Of a stretch of DNA of 64,000 nucleotides, positions 25,973-39,125 are shown piece after piece. This DNA is from Nyssa sinensis. Taxonomy: Eukaryota > Streptophyta > Magnoliopsida > Cornales > Nyssaceae. How positions within the stretch are numbered: the stretch's first letter is position 1; each line of letters starts with the position of its first letter. The position numbers and the translations under genes are program-made. The stretch is taken from positions 8,023,062 through 8,087,061 of the forward strand of contig CM018031.1 in assembly GCA_008638375.1 (NCBI GenBank), given 5' to 3'. Under the pieces are notes generated by a model. That model saw nothing but the letters and a program-made list of their open reading frames with translations, made no database searches and was not told where the DNA came from.

Positions 25973-26171
25973 CAATGGCGGATCCAAACCACTGACATAG
26001 GGGGCAAAAGCAGAAAAATTGAAATTTAAAGGAATCTCTTATAAAAATATGAAAATTTTGGGAGGGCGATTCCTAATTTGCATAAAAATTTCTATAAAAA
26101 AGTGGGGTTAAAAATGAAATTTCTAAAATTTTGGAAGCTCCTCCCGCGGGACCCCCTCATATCCGCCATTG
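25973..26171. mobile_element. hAT-type MITE, copy in unit 7
   Basis: Full 199-bp copy with target duplication CATGTAAC at 25965-25972 and 26172-26179. It sits at the same relative site as the copies at 7735 and 18356. Confidence 0.8.
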
Positions 26172-27595
26172 CATGTAACAAAAACAGCAATTGCACTGAG
26201 CATTGTTTAATTTGACAAGTCAGTTGACAAGAACAGGGAGCAGACAGCTTTGTTTAATTTAATATTATGATCCCCACCTTAATAAAGTTTAACTGGCAAA
26301 TGAATTGGTTATCATTTTTGCAAAGTCTTGGCAAAGAATTTGCAAAGAGATTCACCTATTTCAATTGTCACTGTCAATCACTATTAAAACTCAAGAAGAT
26401 TTTGACATGTATAACCTATAGTATATAGTCCTCTTTCTTCTTAGAAAAATGCTATGTAACAGATTTTCTTAATGAATTTTTTCACTCCTAAATAAAAATA
26501 AGCGGTTTCACATGTATTTATATAAGTAAAATGTTAAACATAATGGATTTTCTCACTGTCGGACACAAGATTTCCTCCCATGGTTGCTTCTGTTGGCCCA
26601 GGAGGAGACCTGTGCACCACTTTATCTTTATCAATGAACTTTAATTACCATTTGGGAATTGTACCAAATAAAAAAAAAAAAAGCCATTTGGGAAAAAAAA
26701 TCAAGAAATTTGGCCTGAGTTCAAACTTTAGCATTTGCTTCTTGACATGCTTTAAGTCACTGATTTACTTAGTTAACTAATGAACCTTATCAATTAGACT
26801 TTTTCAAATTTAGCAATGGTGCTGCCTACAGAAAATGATTCTTCTTGCGATTCTATCTTGGCTCTTGGAAAATTAATCTTCATTCAAGCTGGAGTGAAGC
26901 CAGCCATAGCATACAACAATTGACACGTCAATTAAATAATTAGGAATGCAATATTAAAAAAAAATAAAATTGGAAAAAGGTTTGCTCTAATTAAAATTTG
27001 TTCCTATCAGTCACTGTAAAGACTTTGAAGAGGTAACAACTTGAAATGTGAACTTGATCACTGTTCATGGTTCTAATAGTCAAAGATTAGTTTCAACATT
27101 ATTAGTAACTAATAAATTGTGAAGTTTTAGCATATAAATGTGATGGAAATGGAAATGAGCTCGGGTGGTAGGCAAGTAGGCTTCAAAAGACATGTCATAA
27201 ATTAAGAGTTCCCAGGTTTAATCTACCACGCTTGCGAGTCATGAGGTTTCAGGAGCTACCTCATGAGTAGGGAATGGAAATACTCAGAAAATTGAGCTGG
27301 AAACTAGCAATTAATCATAGACAATGCCACCATCACTCAAAGCAAACTGCTTAATTCTCAAAAGATTTTTAGTATAATTATTAAGAAATGGTACAATATA
27401 TGGACTATTCAATCAAATCTGACAATACAAGAAACCGATCACGATGACAATCCCACTGGACTTTTTGCCCTTATTATCAAAGCCAAAGGCAGTTCATGCC
27501 ATGGAAGAAAAACCAAGAAAGCTGACACCAATAACTAATGATACACAGGCACTCTAAGGAAACAATATCTCAATGTAGACAATAGGCAGCATTAA

Positions 27596-28174
27596 CTAGT
27601 AGGCATCAGGATTTGCCAAGAGGTAGGCTTCCACAGCCTTGAACATTCCGGAGGCCTTTTCTTTGCCACTCTTAATATGCTCTTCTGTGATCTGAACATC
27701 ACCTTTGGTGTGATATTTACTGCTGTTCTTGCAGATGGATCCACCATCAGGGGAGGCTGAGATTTTGATCTCATAAGAGATTGACTCAAGTGTGCCCATC
27801 AATGCATCTCCTTCGATTATGCTGTAACTGTAGGTGAAGTTCTCCTTGTCAATCCCATCAACGCGGTGCTTCACACTCTTGAATTGGCTGCCTGAAGCAT
27901 ATCAACAAAAGAAGAAGACAAACTTTTTAATTTTCTTTTTCCTTTTCAAGTAAATTGTATGACACAATAGCGATGATGATAAAAACTAACCTTCACCGAA
28001 AGTGATCAGCTTGATGGTACCAGCATCTCCATTTCCTTCAATAATTTCAACACTCTTAATAGCCTGTGGCAGGATCTTGGGAATGAGGTTGTCAGCGTCA
28101 AGAACAAAGGCTTTGAACATCTTGGCTGCTGGGATTGAGGAAGTGACCTCCATATCATAAGTAATGACACCCAT
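27596..28174 (-). CDS. PR-10 copy 7, type A (intact)
   Basis: Complete 159-aa PR-10 gene. Exon 1 is 28174-27991 and exon 2 is 27891-27596, with a 99-bp intron. The protein is identical to that of copy 5, with loop GNGDAGTIK, signature residues G111-G112-S113 and C115, and the C-terminal helix ending NPDAY. A TATA box is at 28298-28291. Promoter, intron and upstream spacer also match copy 5 almost base for base, consistent with a very recent duplication or gene conversion. Confidence 0.95.
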
Positions 28175-31100
28175 GATGCTTCAAGAGTTTGAAAATGATC
28201 GAAGGAAGAAGAGGAAGAAGAAAAGTAAGGAAGATGGATGGGTTTGTAAGGAGGTTATGGTGCTATGGAAATGTGAGAGTTAGAGAGTGGTATTTATAGA
28301 GTGAGGTTGAAGGTTCCCTTGTGTGAACAAAAATAAAAAAAAGACGCAATTGATTCCAAGTGGTAAGCATTGTCTGCTCATGCAAACGGAGAATGAAAGC
28401 CCTGAAATCAAAGTCTACGGTAAGGATTTGTCTACTTATGACTTTGCAATAAATTATTGGATTGTCTTCTCATGCCTCGCAATAAATGATTGGAATTCAG
28501 CAATCACCCATCTTTCAAATTTTAAAATTATTTCATAAATATTGTATGATTTTAATATTTTATAAATTTATGTAAAATTAATTATATTACAAAAATTATA
28601 CAAAATGTTACATGCATATAACGAAGTCATAAAAAACTTCTCATTGAATTCCTACCTTTGATATCTCCAACATCTAATAGCGAAAGTTAAGAATCATTCA
28701 TTAAATTATCAAATGAAATCTGATCGTAGAGTAGTTTTAACCTTTTGACTGGTTCTTGGCTGCTGTAATACCAGCATCAGAAAATACAACTCCAGTATTT
28801 TTTTAAAATAAGTTTTGAGAATAACCAATACTATATACACTATAATACTTTAATATAGTATTGGTCTTTCTAAAGTATGTTGTGAAGATATATAATGACT
28901 AGGACGAGCCAAACTTAATAAGAATTTGACAGAGCTAATTGTACAAAGTTCATATTTAAAATACTCTTAATCAATTGTTGTGTACCGGCTCTATTCAAGA
29001 ATTTTTGAACGCCTCCTATGGCTGTCTGTTCATTCAGCTGAGTTGGAGCAGTTGTTAGCCTTTCATTTTGCTGAACCTTGATTTTCTGTTTTGTTTCCAA
29101 TGACCAAAGAAGGAAGAAATGCAAGGCTGGGTCAACATTCTAGAAAGAAAGAAGTCAACTTTGGCAGATATTTATATTTCAAATCTAAAACTTGTTGGAT
29201 TAAAGACCAGTCATTGCATGCAATTTACGTAGTCAATTAAATAGAATGCAATCTTTTAAAAATAATTAAAATTTTAAAACAAGAGCTAAATATTTATTTT
29301 AATTTTTTGTGAAAAATTAGTCAATTATTAGGATTATAAGTATTAAATTTCATTAACCCATCGTCCTTACAAACTATACTACTTTTTTTTTTTTTTCCTT
29401 TTTTTAAAATTTGTAAAATCAAACAAATAATAACACAGGACCACTGCAAGTTTCGACACAGAGGAGGCAGTTGCAGGCAGCCCACCATGATTGACTTCGG
29501 TGGGGGTGGGGCCGGTATTCACGGAGGGTGATGATGCCACATGAACTGAATCCAATTGATGATAAAATTTCGAATATATATATAGGATAACCTCTCAAAT
29601 TATCACATCCCCATGTGTGTGTGTGTGTGTGTGTGTATATAAAAGGAAAGGCACTTGACTTGAGGGCAGAGGCATCAATATTGACCATCCAACTTCATTG
29701 TTAAAAGGAAAGGCACTTGACTTAAGGGCAGAGGCATCAATATTGACCAATCGACTTCATTGAGGGTACTAGGGTTGAATTAGATATTTGATAACCGAAT
29801 GTAACTCTTTTTTCACACAACTTATTTATTGATTGTCCCGAATTAATGGTATAGAATGACTGAATAATTATTTTCTGAACCAAACTTGTGCATGTCAAAG
29901 GAGTCTCATCAAATCAAATGGTAATTTTTCCTTTACAGTAACCATCAAATACAATGCATGCATATTGAGCGATGCTATAGTTTTCTACATATTTTCCTAT
30001 ATAAATTATCCGTACACTCATACAGGTAAAAGATCTATCAGGTGGGGGCTCAAGGTGAGCAGGTCCTACGTATTTACGTGAATGTTGGAATAGTTTGTAA
30101 AAAAAATGTGTAAAAAATTCTAGCATTAGTGATACATATTTAACAATCCCATATATATCGACACATATTTAGATTCTAGAATAAAGTTAAGAAGGCATAT
30201 TCGGTCATTTGTGTGTCTTTTAGAGAAATTATTTAGTGTCATGTCACTTTATTTCATCATATGATATAATGTGATTATTTCTTACAAATTTTAATTATTT
30301 TTTTATGAAAAAGTTATTTATTGAAAATCATGAAAAAATGATAAAATTTACATAAAAAAGGTTACACCATAGTAGATAATGAGGTGAAGTGATAGTGTCA
30401 CTGAATAACTTCTTATAGCTGTAAAGAAAACAAGAGGTTTTATGAGCAGGTAATTCATGGGTTTTTAGCTTTTATCCCATGGCTTCCTCCACTAGAGCTG
30501 CCCATGAGGTTGCCCAATGAGCAATCTATAGATAAGCTCTTGTTCCATGTAAAGTGGCTCATGCTAAGTTACTTCATAATTACCTGGTCCTGGGCACGTT
30601 TCTCTCAAGTAAGGGAGCAAAACACATGAATTAATATATTTAATTTTTTAGTGAATTATACTGATTTTTTTGGAATTTTTAAAATTATATTGATATCTTT
30701 TATTTTTATTAAAATTATATTGACTTCCTCTCTAGTCATTTTTTTTTAAATGACAAAATTGTCCTTTCATATTTTTTTTTCTTCAATTTTGACCAATTTT
30801 TTTTAAACTTTTTTTTCCATTTTAAATATAAGAAAAGTTAAGGTAAATAACTCACTTTTATTTTATATAAAAATAAATTTAAGAATTAATCAATAATTAT
30901 TTGAAAATGAAAAAAAAATTGAAAAAATATAAACAAAAAACAAAAAAAAAGGGTAGTTTTGTCACTTTGAATTTTTTTTTAACTAAATGGGTATTTGTAA
31001 ATGGTCAAAAATTTCACAGAAGGACAGTTTAATTTAGGCTTAATTTTTTTTAGCTTTAGCTTGCCAAAGCATGAAGTGAAGCTTTATTCTCAACTTGAAA

Positions 31101-31661
31101 GGTTCACTGTTCAAGTGAAGTCTATAAATAAATAATCTCTCAGGGTGATAATTTATAGGACAAATCGTCTCTTTGAGTGTCAAATTTTCTAATATCCTTG
31201 CAATCTGTTTGGAAAAGACACAACTGATTCAAATCAATAAAGTTTTAAATCTTAAAATGTTTTTATATATGAGTAACTTTTAACGATATTAAAATTTGTA
31301 ATTATGAGGATTAAAACCTGACTGAAAATGGATAATGATTAGGTATGAATGCCAAATGAATAGGCAGATAAATGAAGATAGAAATACTCAGAAAATTGAG
31401 CCAAAAACTTGGAAATCTATACACAATTTCCTCATCATTCTTCACAGCAAATTGTTGATTCCCAAAATATTTTCATTACTCTCTTAAAAAAAAACACACA
31501 ACACTGGACTCTTCAACCAAATGTAACAATACAAGTCTTTTTTTTCCCCCCTTATTATCCAGCCCAAGGGAGTTTAAGCCAGGGATGAAAATACAGAAAG
31601 CCACACATTTTAACTAAAGATACAAAAGACTCGCATAAATAGTGAGATTAGGCAGCATTAA
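28175..31661. other. Long-unit spacer between copies 7 and 8
   Basis: No gene is seen. It is collinear with 20559-23855. It contains a TG repeat at about 29612-29636, a 60-bp tandem duplication, and AT-rich runs. Confidence 0.6.
29642..29761. repeat. Local 60-bp tandem duplication
   Basis: Two adjacent copies of a 60-bp stretch beginning AAAGGAAAGGCACTTGACTT (about 29642 and 29703), with a few differences. The equivalent spacers at 11385 and 22013 have one copy. It is part of why the copy 7-8 interval is longer than the copy 5-6 interval. Confidence 0.8.
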
Positions 31662-32359
31662 TTAGCAAGCATCAGGATGTGCCAATAGGTAGGCTTCAAC
31701 TGCCTTGAACATTCCAGAGGCCTTTTCTTTACCACTCTTTATTTGCTCCTCTGTGATTTGGGCATCATTTTTGGTGTAATACTTGCCGCTGTTCTTGCAG
31801 ATGGATCCTCCATCAGGAGAGGCTGAGATTTTGATCTCATATGAGATTGATTCAAGTCCACCTATCAAAGCATCACCTTCAATTATGCTATAGCTGTATG
31901 TAAAATTCTCCTTGTCTATTCCATCAATCTTGTGCTTCACACTCTTGAATTGGCTACCTGCATATGTATCAACAAAAATATATTTTATACTTTTTCTGGG
32001 TATATAGATTTTATGACAATACACTAAAGAAAAATAAAGATTTTTTTAATTATTTCAACAAAAGATTTCAACCAATGATTCTAAAAATTTTAACTGTTGT
32101 ATTAAATTATCTTAACACAACATATTGGACAACTGGGTTTCTAAGAAGAAGAAGGTGATGATAATAGAAGTTAACCTTCGCCAAAAGTGACCAGCTTGAT
32201 GCTTCCAGGCCCTCCATCTCCTTCAATGAGTTCAGCACTCTTAATAGCCAATGGCAAGATCTTGGGGATGAGGGTGTCAGCATCAAGGACAAAGGCCTTG
32301 AACATCTTGGCTGGGGGGATAGAGGAGGTGATTTCAACATCATAAGAGATGACACCCAT
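31662..32359 (-). CDS. PR-10 copy 8, type A variant (intact)
   Basis: Complete 159-aa PR-10 gene. Exon 1 is 32359-32176 and exon 2 is 31957-31662, with a 218-bp intron, longer than in the neighbouring copies. It has the usual glycine-rich loop GDGGPGSIK, unlike the acidic loop of copies 1-5 and 7. Other features are T29 and L37 in exon 1, a K71-I72 pair, GKYYTKND in the signature tail, and a C-terminus ending HPDAC with a terminal cysteine instead of tyrosine. Y84, E97, E149 and Y151 are kept. It is the functional sister of the broken copy 6. The TATA-like box is degenerate (CATAAATA near 32466). Confidence 0.93.
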
Positions 32360-34207
32360 TATATCTTAAGAGTTTGAAAAAGATCAAAGGAAGAAGAAGA
32401 AGGATTGATTGTTTGGTAATGAGGTCTTGGTGCAAGGAATATGGGGGAACTAGAGGTGCTATTTATGGAGTGAGGCTACCAGCTCCCTTGTCAAAAATAT
32501 ATTAGAAAATATTTAGTTGATTCCAAAATGTCCTAATCTTCATTATTCTCTTAAATTATTTCATTTTTTTTTGTCTGACGGAATATAAAGTATATTGTAC
32601 AATAATTACTTTAGAAACTCATATAAATCTCTCAATTCTTGTTCATGAGAAACCCAACAAACCAAAAAACAACAACTATAAAAATGAAACTCAATCTAAA
32701 ACTGAAAATAAGAAATAAAATACACAAATGGGAGAGTGAAATGATCTTTTTTTTAAAAAAAAAAAGTCACAAGTTACCAACCAAACTAGTCATGGATAAC
32801 TAAAATATTTCATTAAAATAAATGCAAGCAAAAAATTGCACATTTTAATATCAAAGTCTTAGTAATCAATTGAGAAACCCTTAATTTCAGCACTTGAATG
32901 GCAAAATTTCTACACACACGACTTGCTAATAAAAAATTAGAATTTATCAATCACGGGTCTCTCTATTATCTAAAAGATTAGGATTTTCATCAAATAATTT
33001 CTGACACGTAAAATGGTAAATATCTTTGAATTAGTTTTAAATGACGTTCTTTTGTTATTTTAGGTCGCTTCATACATGTAACTAACTTTTTTTCAAATCT
33101 TGTATGACGGGATTTCGTACATTGAACTAACCTTTTTAACTTTTTTGTATTTTCATTTAAAAAAATTAAATTTTTACAAAAACACGTGTTTGATCAGTTT
33201 GATTAGACTTTTAAAATAACTTCTGTATTGAATTGACTCCAAACACTCAAAAATGCATTTAGAAAAATAATCCAAAATATATACTTCTACTTAATCTTCA
33301 AATATTTTTAGTAACTTTTTGTTACAAATAAAGAATATTGTACTGATTAAGACCCAAGTTCAAAAGATGTGATAGCAGTTAATTAATTTTTCATTACATC
33401 GAATGAATGATTGGTTATAAATAAAAAATAACTATCACAGTATTATTATTTTTGATAAAATAAAAACTATCACATTATTTGAACGAAACATTCTGAACTC
33501 AGAATTTTCAACAGCATAGCATTACTCTTCTCTTCACAGATAAACTTTGCCAGGAAAAGTTGGACTGTGATGTATTTAGGGTTTAGTAGCCCACCATGAT
33601 TGACTTTGATGGGGGGTGGGGGCCAGTATTCACGGAGGTTAATGATGCCAGATGAATTTAATCCAATTGATTAATTGATGAAAGTATTTCTATTGGAATA
33701 TGCCTTATTTTAAATAAGTTAGCTGACGAGACGAGTCACACAGACAAAAGCATATATTAGTATATTGCCTCTCAAATCATCACATCCCCATCTGTAATAT
33801 ATATCCATATATATATATATATATATATAAAGCCCACTTGGATTGAGGACTGAGGCATCAATATCGACCACCGACTTGATTATTTGTACTGGCTATCCTT
33901 GAAAATTAGACAGTATTATCTTAATGATTGTTTAAATGAATCTTATCTGTGTTATTTCTTTAATATTTAAAATTATCTTTTATATAATATGTTATTATAT
34001 TTTTTTTAACCTAATTCAATCAAAGTTAATTTTAAAAAAAATATGAAGATTGAAATGTTAATATATGATATTTTGACGAGTGTTCTTGATTTACAAATTC
34101 TTAAACTTTGTGCATCAATTTCAATTTTAATTTGAACGAGTGCAAACCCTTAATTCATGAAGTACTTCTCCAACTAATCGAGATACTCTGCTGAAAGTGT
34201 ATGTGGG

Positions 34208-34250
<43 letters not shown>

Positions 34251-35931
34251 ATCGATTAAGAACAATGGCCACATGGTTGGTTTCAGCAAAAGTTCATCAT
34301 GACATTACTGATATAATTAATAATACTGATATTTAGACAATCCTGGTTTTTACGCTTAATGCATCTTTCATCAAGTTTCAAGCTTTCCTTCATCATGATT
34401 CATCCAGTGTACTTAATTTTCTAAGTATTGACAATACCAAAAGAACTCCTATTTTCAGATGCCTGACTGGGACTTGGTTGAGTGTGGCAGAAAACAAATT
34501 CAATTAAAGTGGTACTAATTGAATTTTGTATGATATTTTACTGCAAGAATTTAAGTAAATTGATTGAAATTACACTTCTATTGGGTGGTGGCCTATGATT
34601 TTTCCCGGATTCTTGATGATTTGTTGCATTTTGAAAATTTTAAAAAATCTTGACCTATTTTATTTAAATATTTTTTTATCTAGTTTGTCTCTCTTATTAG
34701 ACAACTTTTTATCAAGGATATACAATTTTGAATTTAAAAAATTGTTCTCTTATTGACTCGGGATTTCGTCACATTACATGGGAACTTATCTAAGTAAAAA
34801 AAATACCATTTTTGTGTTTGGGATAGCAACAATTTATGGCTTGTTTTCTGACCAGTAATGAGTTAAAAGAGGGGTTACCATCAACTCTGAAATAATATCA
34901 AAAACGTTAATTTAATCTTGACAATAATCCCTTGAGACGGATAGGATTAAGGTGGATTAGTTGCACTCTTTCATTAATAGTTCATGAATAATAATGAAGG
35001 GATTAATAATTCCACACTCCACTCCCACTACACAATCCTGCCACAATAGAATTAAAATTTCTAACCGAATTATTAGTAAAGAGTCTATCTATATATATAT
35101 ATATATATATATATTAAAACCAAACACATGTTAAAATTATTCAATCCAATCGTTAAGCTGGCAAATGAACATAGTCTGAATATAAAGAGACATGACCTGC
35201 AGGCTAAGGATTCAATACTTAAAAATACAGCTTCTTATTTTGTGTATAGGATTTTATTAAAATCATCCAGTCACTTGGATAATTGAGAAAAAAAAGTGTG
35301 TCCTGGTGGGAACAATATGACTCCCACCATGACTTATATGAAATATTATACTTTCGGCGTGATTAAGAAATATTAATTTTTATTCACTAGGACAGAATTA
35401 TAAAAATATAATATATATCAGAAGAGATATGGTCCAGGAGACTGATTAAAATAATTAGTCATAAATGACAAACATAACAAATAAAAAATGCATTATGTAC
35501 AGATGGCCCTTTTTGCTTCCATAGGTTCTACTTGTATGTGTCTAGCACTTGCACTCTGTCTGCAGAATCATTTTTTATTTTTTATGATTATATGGCACTG
35601 TTTATTAACTTTGTGGTATAGTGCCTGTAATCAACATTTTCATTACTCATTTATATAATTTTTTATTTTTTGTTTATGTCAAATGGAAATAGTATCACAG
35701 TATTTTCTAGACTACTCTACTCTTTATCTATGAGATAATTAGAAAATTATGAGTCGTAAACATGAAAGATTGAACTCGGCAACACCAAAATTACGACACA
35801 TTCTTCAAGTCAACTTGCTCATCACACGGGCTCCATTTATATAGTTTAGTTTGTAAAACTTAACTACATGCACATTCATGTCCATTCAATTTGAAAGTTT
35901 CCTAGAGATCAATTTCAAGGATTATCCGTAT
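32360..35931. other. Diverged spacer upstream of copy 8
   Basis: No gene is seen. The part to about 33220 matches the copy 6 flank. A degenerate stretch at about 33585-33900 resembles 11180-11450 in the long-unit spacer, suggesting an older duplication. TA repeats occur at about 33808-33828, 34211-34249 and 35091-35113. Confidence 0.5.
34211..34249. repeat. AT dinucleotide microsatellite
   Basis: About 19 uninterrupted AT repeats. This is the longest of several in the window; others lie at 11344-11361, 33808-33828, 35091-35113, 36655-36680 and 57247-57261. Confidence 0.9.
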
Positions 35932-36354
35932 TGTTGATGTTGAGATTGTTCGTCCCACATTGCCTGTGTTCAACCCCACTGTGCTATATATAAAGATCAA
36001 CTTCCCCTTCCCTTAATACCTGGGTTTTAAGAATGAACTAATTAGGAGTTGTACCTCCAAATTTCAATATGGTATCAGAGTTAGGTTGGATTTTTACCTC
36101 AGCCTATCCCAACAGCCAGTTCTGTTGGACGTTGCCGCAACCAGTCTTGTAAGCTGCTGAAGTCAAGGGAGTGTGTTGGATTATCCCAGTCTTGTAGGTT
36201 GCTGAAGTCAAGGGAGTGTGTTGGATTGTCCTCAGTGTTAATCCCACATCGTCTTTACACAACCCACCTGCGCAATATATAAGGGCCCTCTCTACCTCTC
36301 CTTAACACCTCGGTTTTAAGGATGAGCTAATTGAGAGTTGGGCCTCCAAAATCA
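35932..36354 (+). mobile_element. TRIM-like LTR element
   Basis: Two related direct repeats of about 135 bp (35932-36066 and 36219-36354), each starting TGTTG and ending CA, with a TATATAA-like promoter inside. Directly after the first is TGGTATCAGAG (36070-36080), the standard initiator-Met tRNA primer-binding site of plant LTR elements. A purine-rich AAGTCAAGGGAG precedes the second repeat. The interior is only about 150 bp and has no gag or pol. A 46-bp piece including the purine tract is duplicated in tandem (36144-36236). I found no clear target duplication. Confidence 0.75.
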
Positions 36355-36650
36355 TACATTCACCTTCCTTCTTATGATCATGATCACTGATAATTTTTCG
36401 GATTTTGAAATGACCTGAAGGTTTTTTGTCACTATGGTAAAAGGGCTGGCCTCTTTTAAGATGTTGGAAGGGAGCTGGGCTCTGAAAATCCTCTGCTGGA
36501 TGCTGCTAATTAAGCTTATCTCTGCTTGCAGGCATTCTCTGTAAATGGCAGGAATTGTGAAGGATTTGGCCAGATTTTAGACAGTACTTTATGATGGTGA
36601 AAATTTCATTCGCCCTCATAATACAGAGCCATCATACAAATGAAAGTAAA

Positions 36651-36681
<31 letters not shown>

Positions 36682-36878
36682 CCAACAATACAAGGCACCT
36701 GAATATCACAAACAGAACATATATACTTATTATCAAAGCCCAAGGCGGTTTTAACCAGGTAGGAAAAACATACATAGATGCCACACCTTTAACTTACAAA
36801 ACATATATATATATATATAAAGGGAGACTCATATAGTCATATATATGACTATATATATATATGGAGATACATATAGTA
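36355..36878. other. 3' flank of PR-10 copy 9
   Basis: No gene is seen. An AT microsatellite (36655-36680) and further TA runs up to 36862 lie close to the stop codon of copy 9. Confidence 0.5.
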
Positions 36879-37494
36879 TCAGTTATAGGCATCAGGATTT
36901 TCCAAGAGGTAGGCTTCAACAGCCTTGAATATTCCGGAGGCTTTTTCTTTGCCACTCTTAATTTTGTCTTCTGGGATCTGTGCATCGCCTTTGGTGTGAT
37001 ATTTGCTGATGTTCTTGCAGATGGATCCTCCATCAGGAGAGGCTGAGATTTTGATCTCATAAGAGATTGATTCCAGTGCATCCGTCAAAGCATCGCCTTC
37101 GATTATGCTGTAACTAAATGTGAAATTTTCTTTGTCAATCCCATCAACCCTGTGCTTCACACTCTTGAATTGGCTGCCTGTATTTCATCAGCATAAAGAA
37201 GATAATTATTTTTTCGGGTAAATTATATTGATCAGCCGCACTAATTATAAAGAAGATAACAATTTTTGATAAAACTAATTGGTTATTTACTGCAAATTCA
37301 AGGAACTAACCTTCGCCAAAAGTGATTAGCTTGACAGTTCCAGGGCCTCCATCTCCTTCAAGGATTTCAACGCTGCTAATAGCCTGTGGCAAGATCTTAG
37401 GGATGAGGTTGTCGGAGTCAAGGACAAAGGCCTTGAACAACTTGGCTGGTGGGATTGAGGAGTTGATCTCCAATTCATAAGTGACAACACCCAT
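36879..37494 (-). CDS. PR-10 copy 9, type A (intact)
   Basis: Complete 160-aa PR-10 gene. Exon 1 is 37494-37311 and exon 2 is 37177-36879, with a 133-bp intron. It begins [20 protein letters not shown], has the canonical loop GDGGPGTVK and ends NPDAYN, one residue longer than copies 1-8. Further differences are K18-L19, S27 and S40-S41 in exon 1, and TDALES and NISKYHTKG in exon 2. Y84, E97, E149 and Y151 are kept. A TATA box is at 37616-37609. Flanks do not match the young units, so it predates those duplications. Confidence 0.95.
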
Positions 37495-38220
37495 GATGCC
37501 TTAAGAGTTTGAAAATGATCAAAGGTAGGAGAAGAAGAAGAAGAAGAAGGATTGATTGGTTTGTGGGGATTGGTTTTGGTGTGAGGGAGACATGAGAACT
37601 ACAAGTGGTATTTATAGAGTGAGACTAATGGCTCTATTTTCTGAACTGTAATAGAAAATGCACTAATTCCAAAATGGAGTCTTTCTCTCCAACCCGGGAA
37701 TCTTTATCCCATGGTTTTAATCATTAAGTGAGACGGCATTGAATTTGAGCACCGGGATGGTATGAATTCTACGCACATGGCTTTGCCATTAAATAATGGG
37801 CCCCGGGAATCAGAAGCCCCCTCCCAATTTTGATGTCTAAATTTTATTGGATAACATATCATAAGTCTTATTATTAATAATTTAACTTAAATAATTTAAG
37901 CGATGCAATTGAATTCTTTAAGCTCTTGACAATACAAGTGGTATCAAAGTTAGTTTTTTAAGGATAGAAATGTCTGAAATATTTGTATAATAAACAATTA
38001 AAAAACATTTGGACTAACTCTACGAGAACGTGGGATCCAGAAAGAAAAAAAATATGATATTATTATCCCACATAATTTGATTGATATATTAGATAATCAT
38101 GTCTTACTATAAAAATTTAGCTTAAACATTTTGGGCATTTGTGTGGTTAAGCCCTTTCTTAATGTTATTAGATTAGTGGCCTTGTTGCATGCATCTCAAA
38201 TATTCAAAAGAAGACAAATG

Positions 38221-38612
38221 GGCCAATAAAATGGTAGATGATGACAATGATGTTGAAAGGATTATTAATGGAGTTGTTATTGTTGTCTCTATATATAGAG
38301 TTTAAGTTGCAAATATTCAAATAAAATAATTAACATCTTAAATGCTTCAGAGGCCCAATAAAATGGTAGATGATGACATTGATCTTGAAAGGGTTATTAG
38401 TGGAGTTGGTTTTATTGCCTCTATAGAGTTTAAGTTGCAAATATTTTAATAAAATAATTAACATGATAAATGGGTCAAGGGCCCAATCTTGACCCAATAA
38501 AAATGGTAGATGGTGACATTGATCTTGAAAGGCTTATTATTGGAATTGTTTTTTTTTTTTTTTTATGCCTCTATAGAGTTTAAGTTGTAAATATTTAATT
38601 AAAACAATTTAA
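38221..38612. repeat. Imperfect tandem repeat, three units of 130-140 bp
   Basis: Units begin near 38221, 38353 and 38492, each with a form of CCAATAAAATGGTAGATG, then CTTGAAAGG and TCTATAGAGTTTAAGTTG. The sequence is non-coding and diverged between units, and the third unit has a run of T. Confidence 0.8.
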
Positions 38613-39010
38613 GTAGGTGTTTGAGGTTACTTCTTCAAACGTAAATGAGTGTATATTGGAGAAAGAGAAAAAACAGTCTGATGTGTTTTTTTTCTTTCAT
38701 AAATACACTTTATGCGTTTTAAAAAGTAAAATCAATATTAAGAACTAACAGTCAAAACATGTTTTACAAAACAACTTTTACAAACAAAATACAGAAGCCC
38801 AACGTGTTTCAGCAAAAGCCAATAATGGGGTGGAGCCATCTTCAAGGCCAGCGGATAATGCCAGATTCCAGATGAGGTGTTCCACATGATGAAATATGCA
38901 AAAAGCATAACCACTAAAATATATTCAGAATTAAATAAAATTCATTTTGGACATCAAAGTTGACCACCCAATTAGAAGCTGTATAGGATTCTTCGGAAAA
39001 AAGACCTTCA

Positions 39011-39125
39011 GGCTAGCTCGAGTGGTAGCGAGAGACAAGATAAATGCCTAATTAGATTAAGTTCTGAGTTCAAATTTTAAGAAGTGCAAAATTCTTTGGG
39101 ACCACCCTCCAAACTTGCGCTCAAG
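39011..39125 (+). mobile_element. Possible SINE-like fragment
   Basis: It reads CTAGCTCGAGTGGTAGCGAG followed about 35 bp later by CTGAGTTCAAATTTT, resembling box A and box B of a tRNA-derived SINE. No target duplication or A tail was found, so the call is weak. Confidence 0.35.

Larger units (their letters stand above)
25404..33220. repeat. Tandem segmental duplication, right copy
   Basis: The second copy of the unit described at 17791. Its right end is where the match to the copy 6 flank fades near 33220. The spacing between copies 7 and 8 is 188 bp longer than between copies 5 and 6, partly through a 60-bp local duplication at 29642-29761. Confidence 0.75.

Noticed and set aside
29612..29640. 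TG/AC-repeat coding frame (THTHTHT)
   Set aside because: Translation of a microsatellite.
1..33000. Possible CRISPR-like or bacterial repeat structure from the regular spacing of near-identical sequence
   Set aside because: The repeated units are kilobases long, contain spliced plant genes and are explained by segmental duplication.
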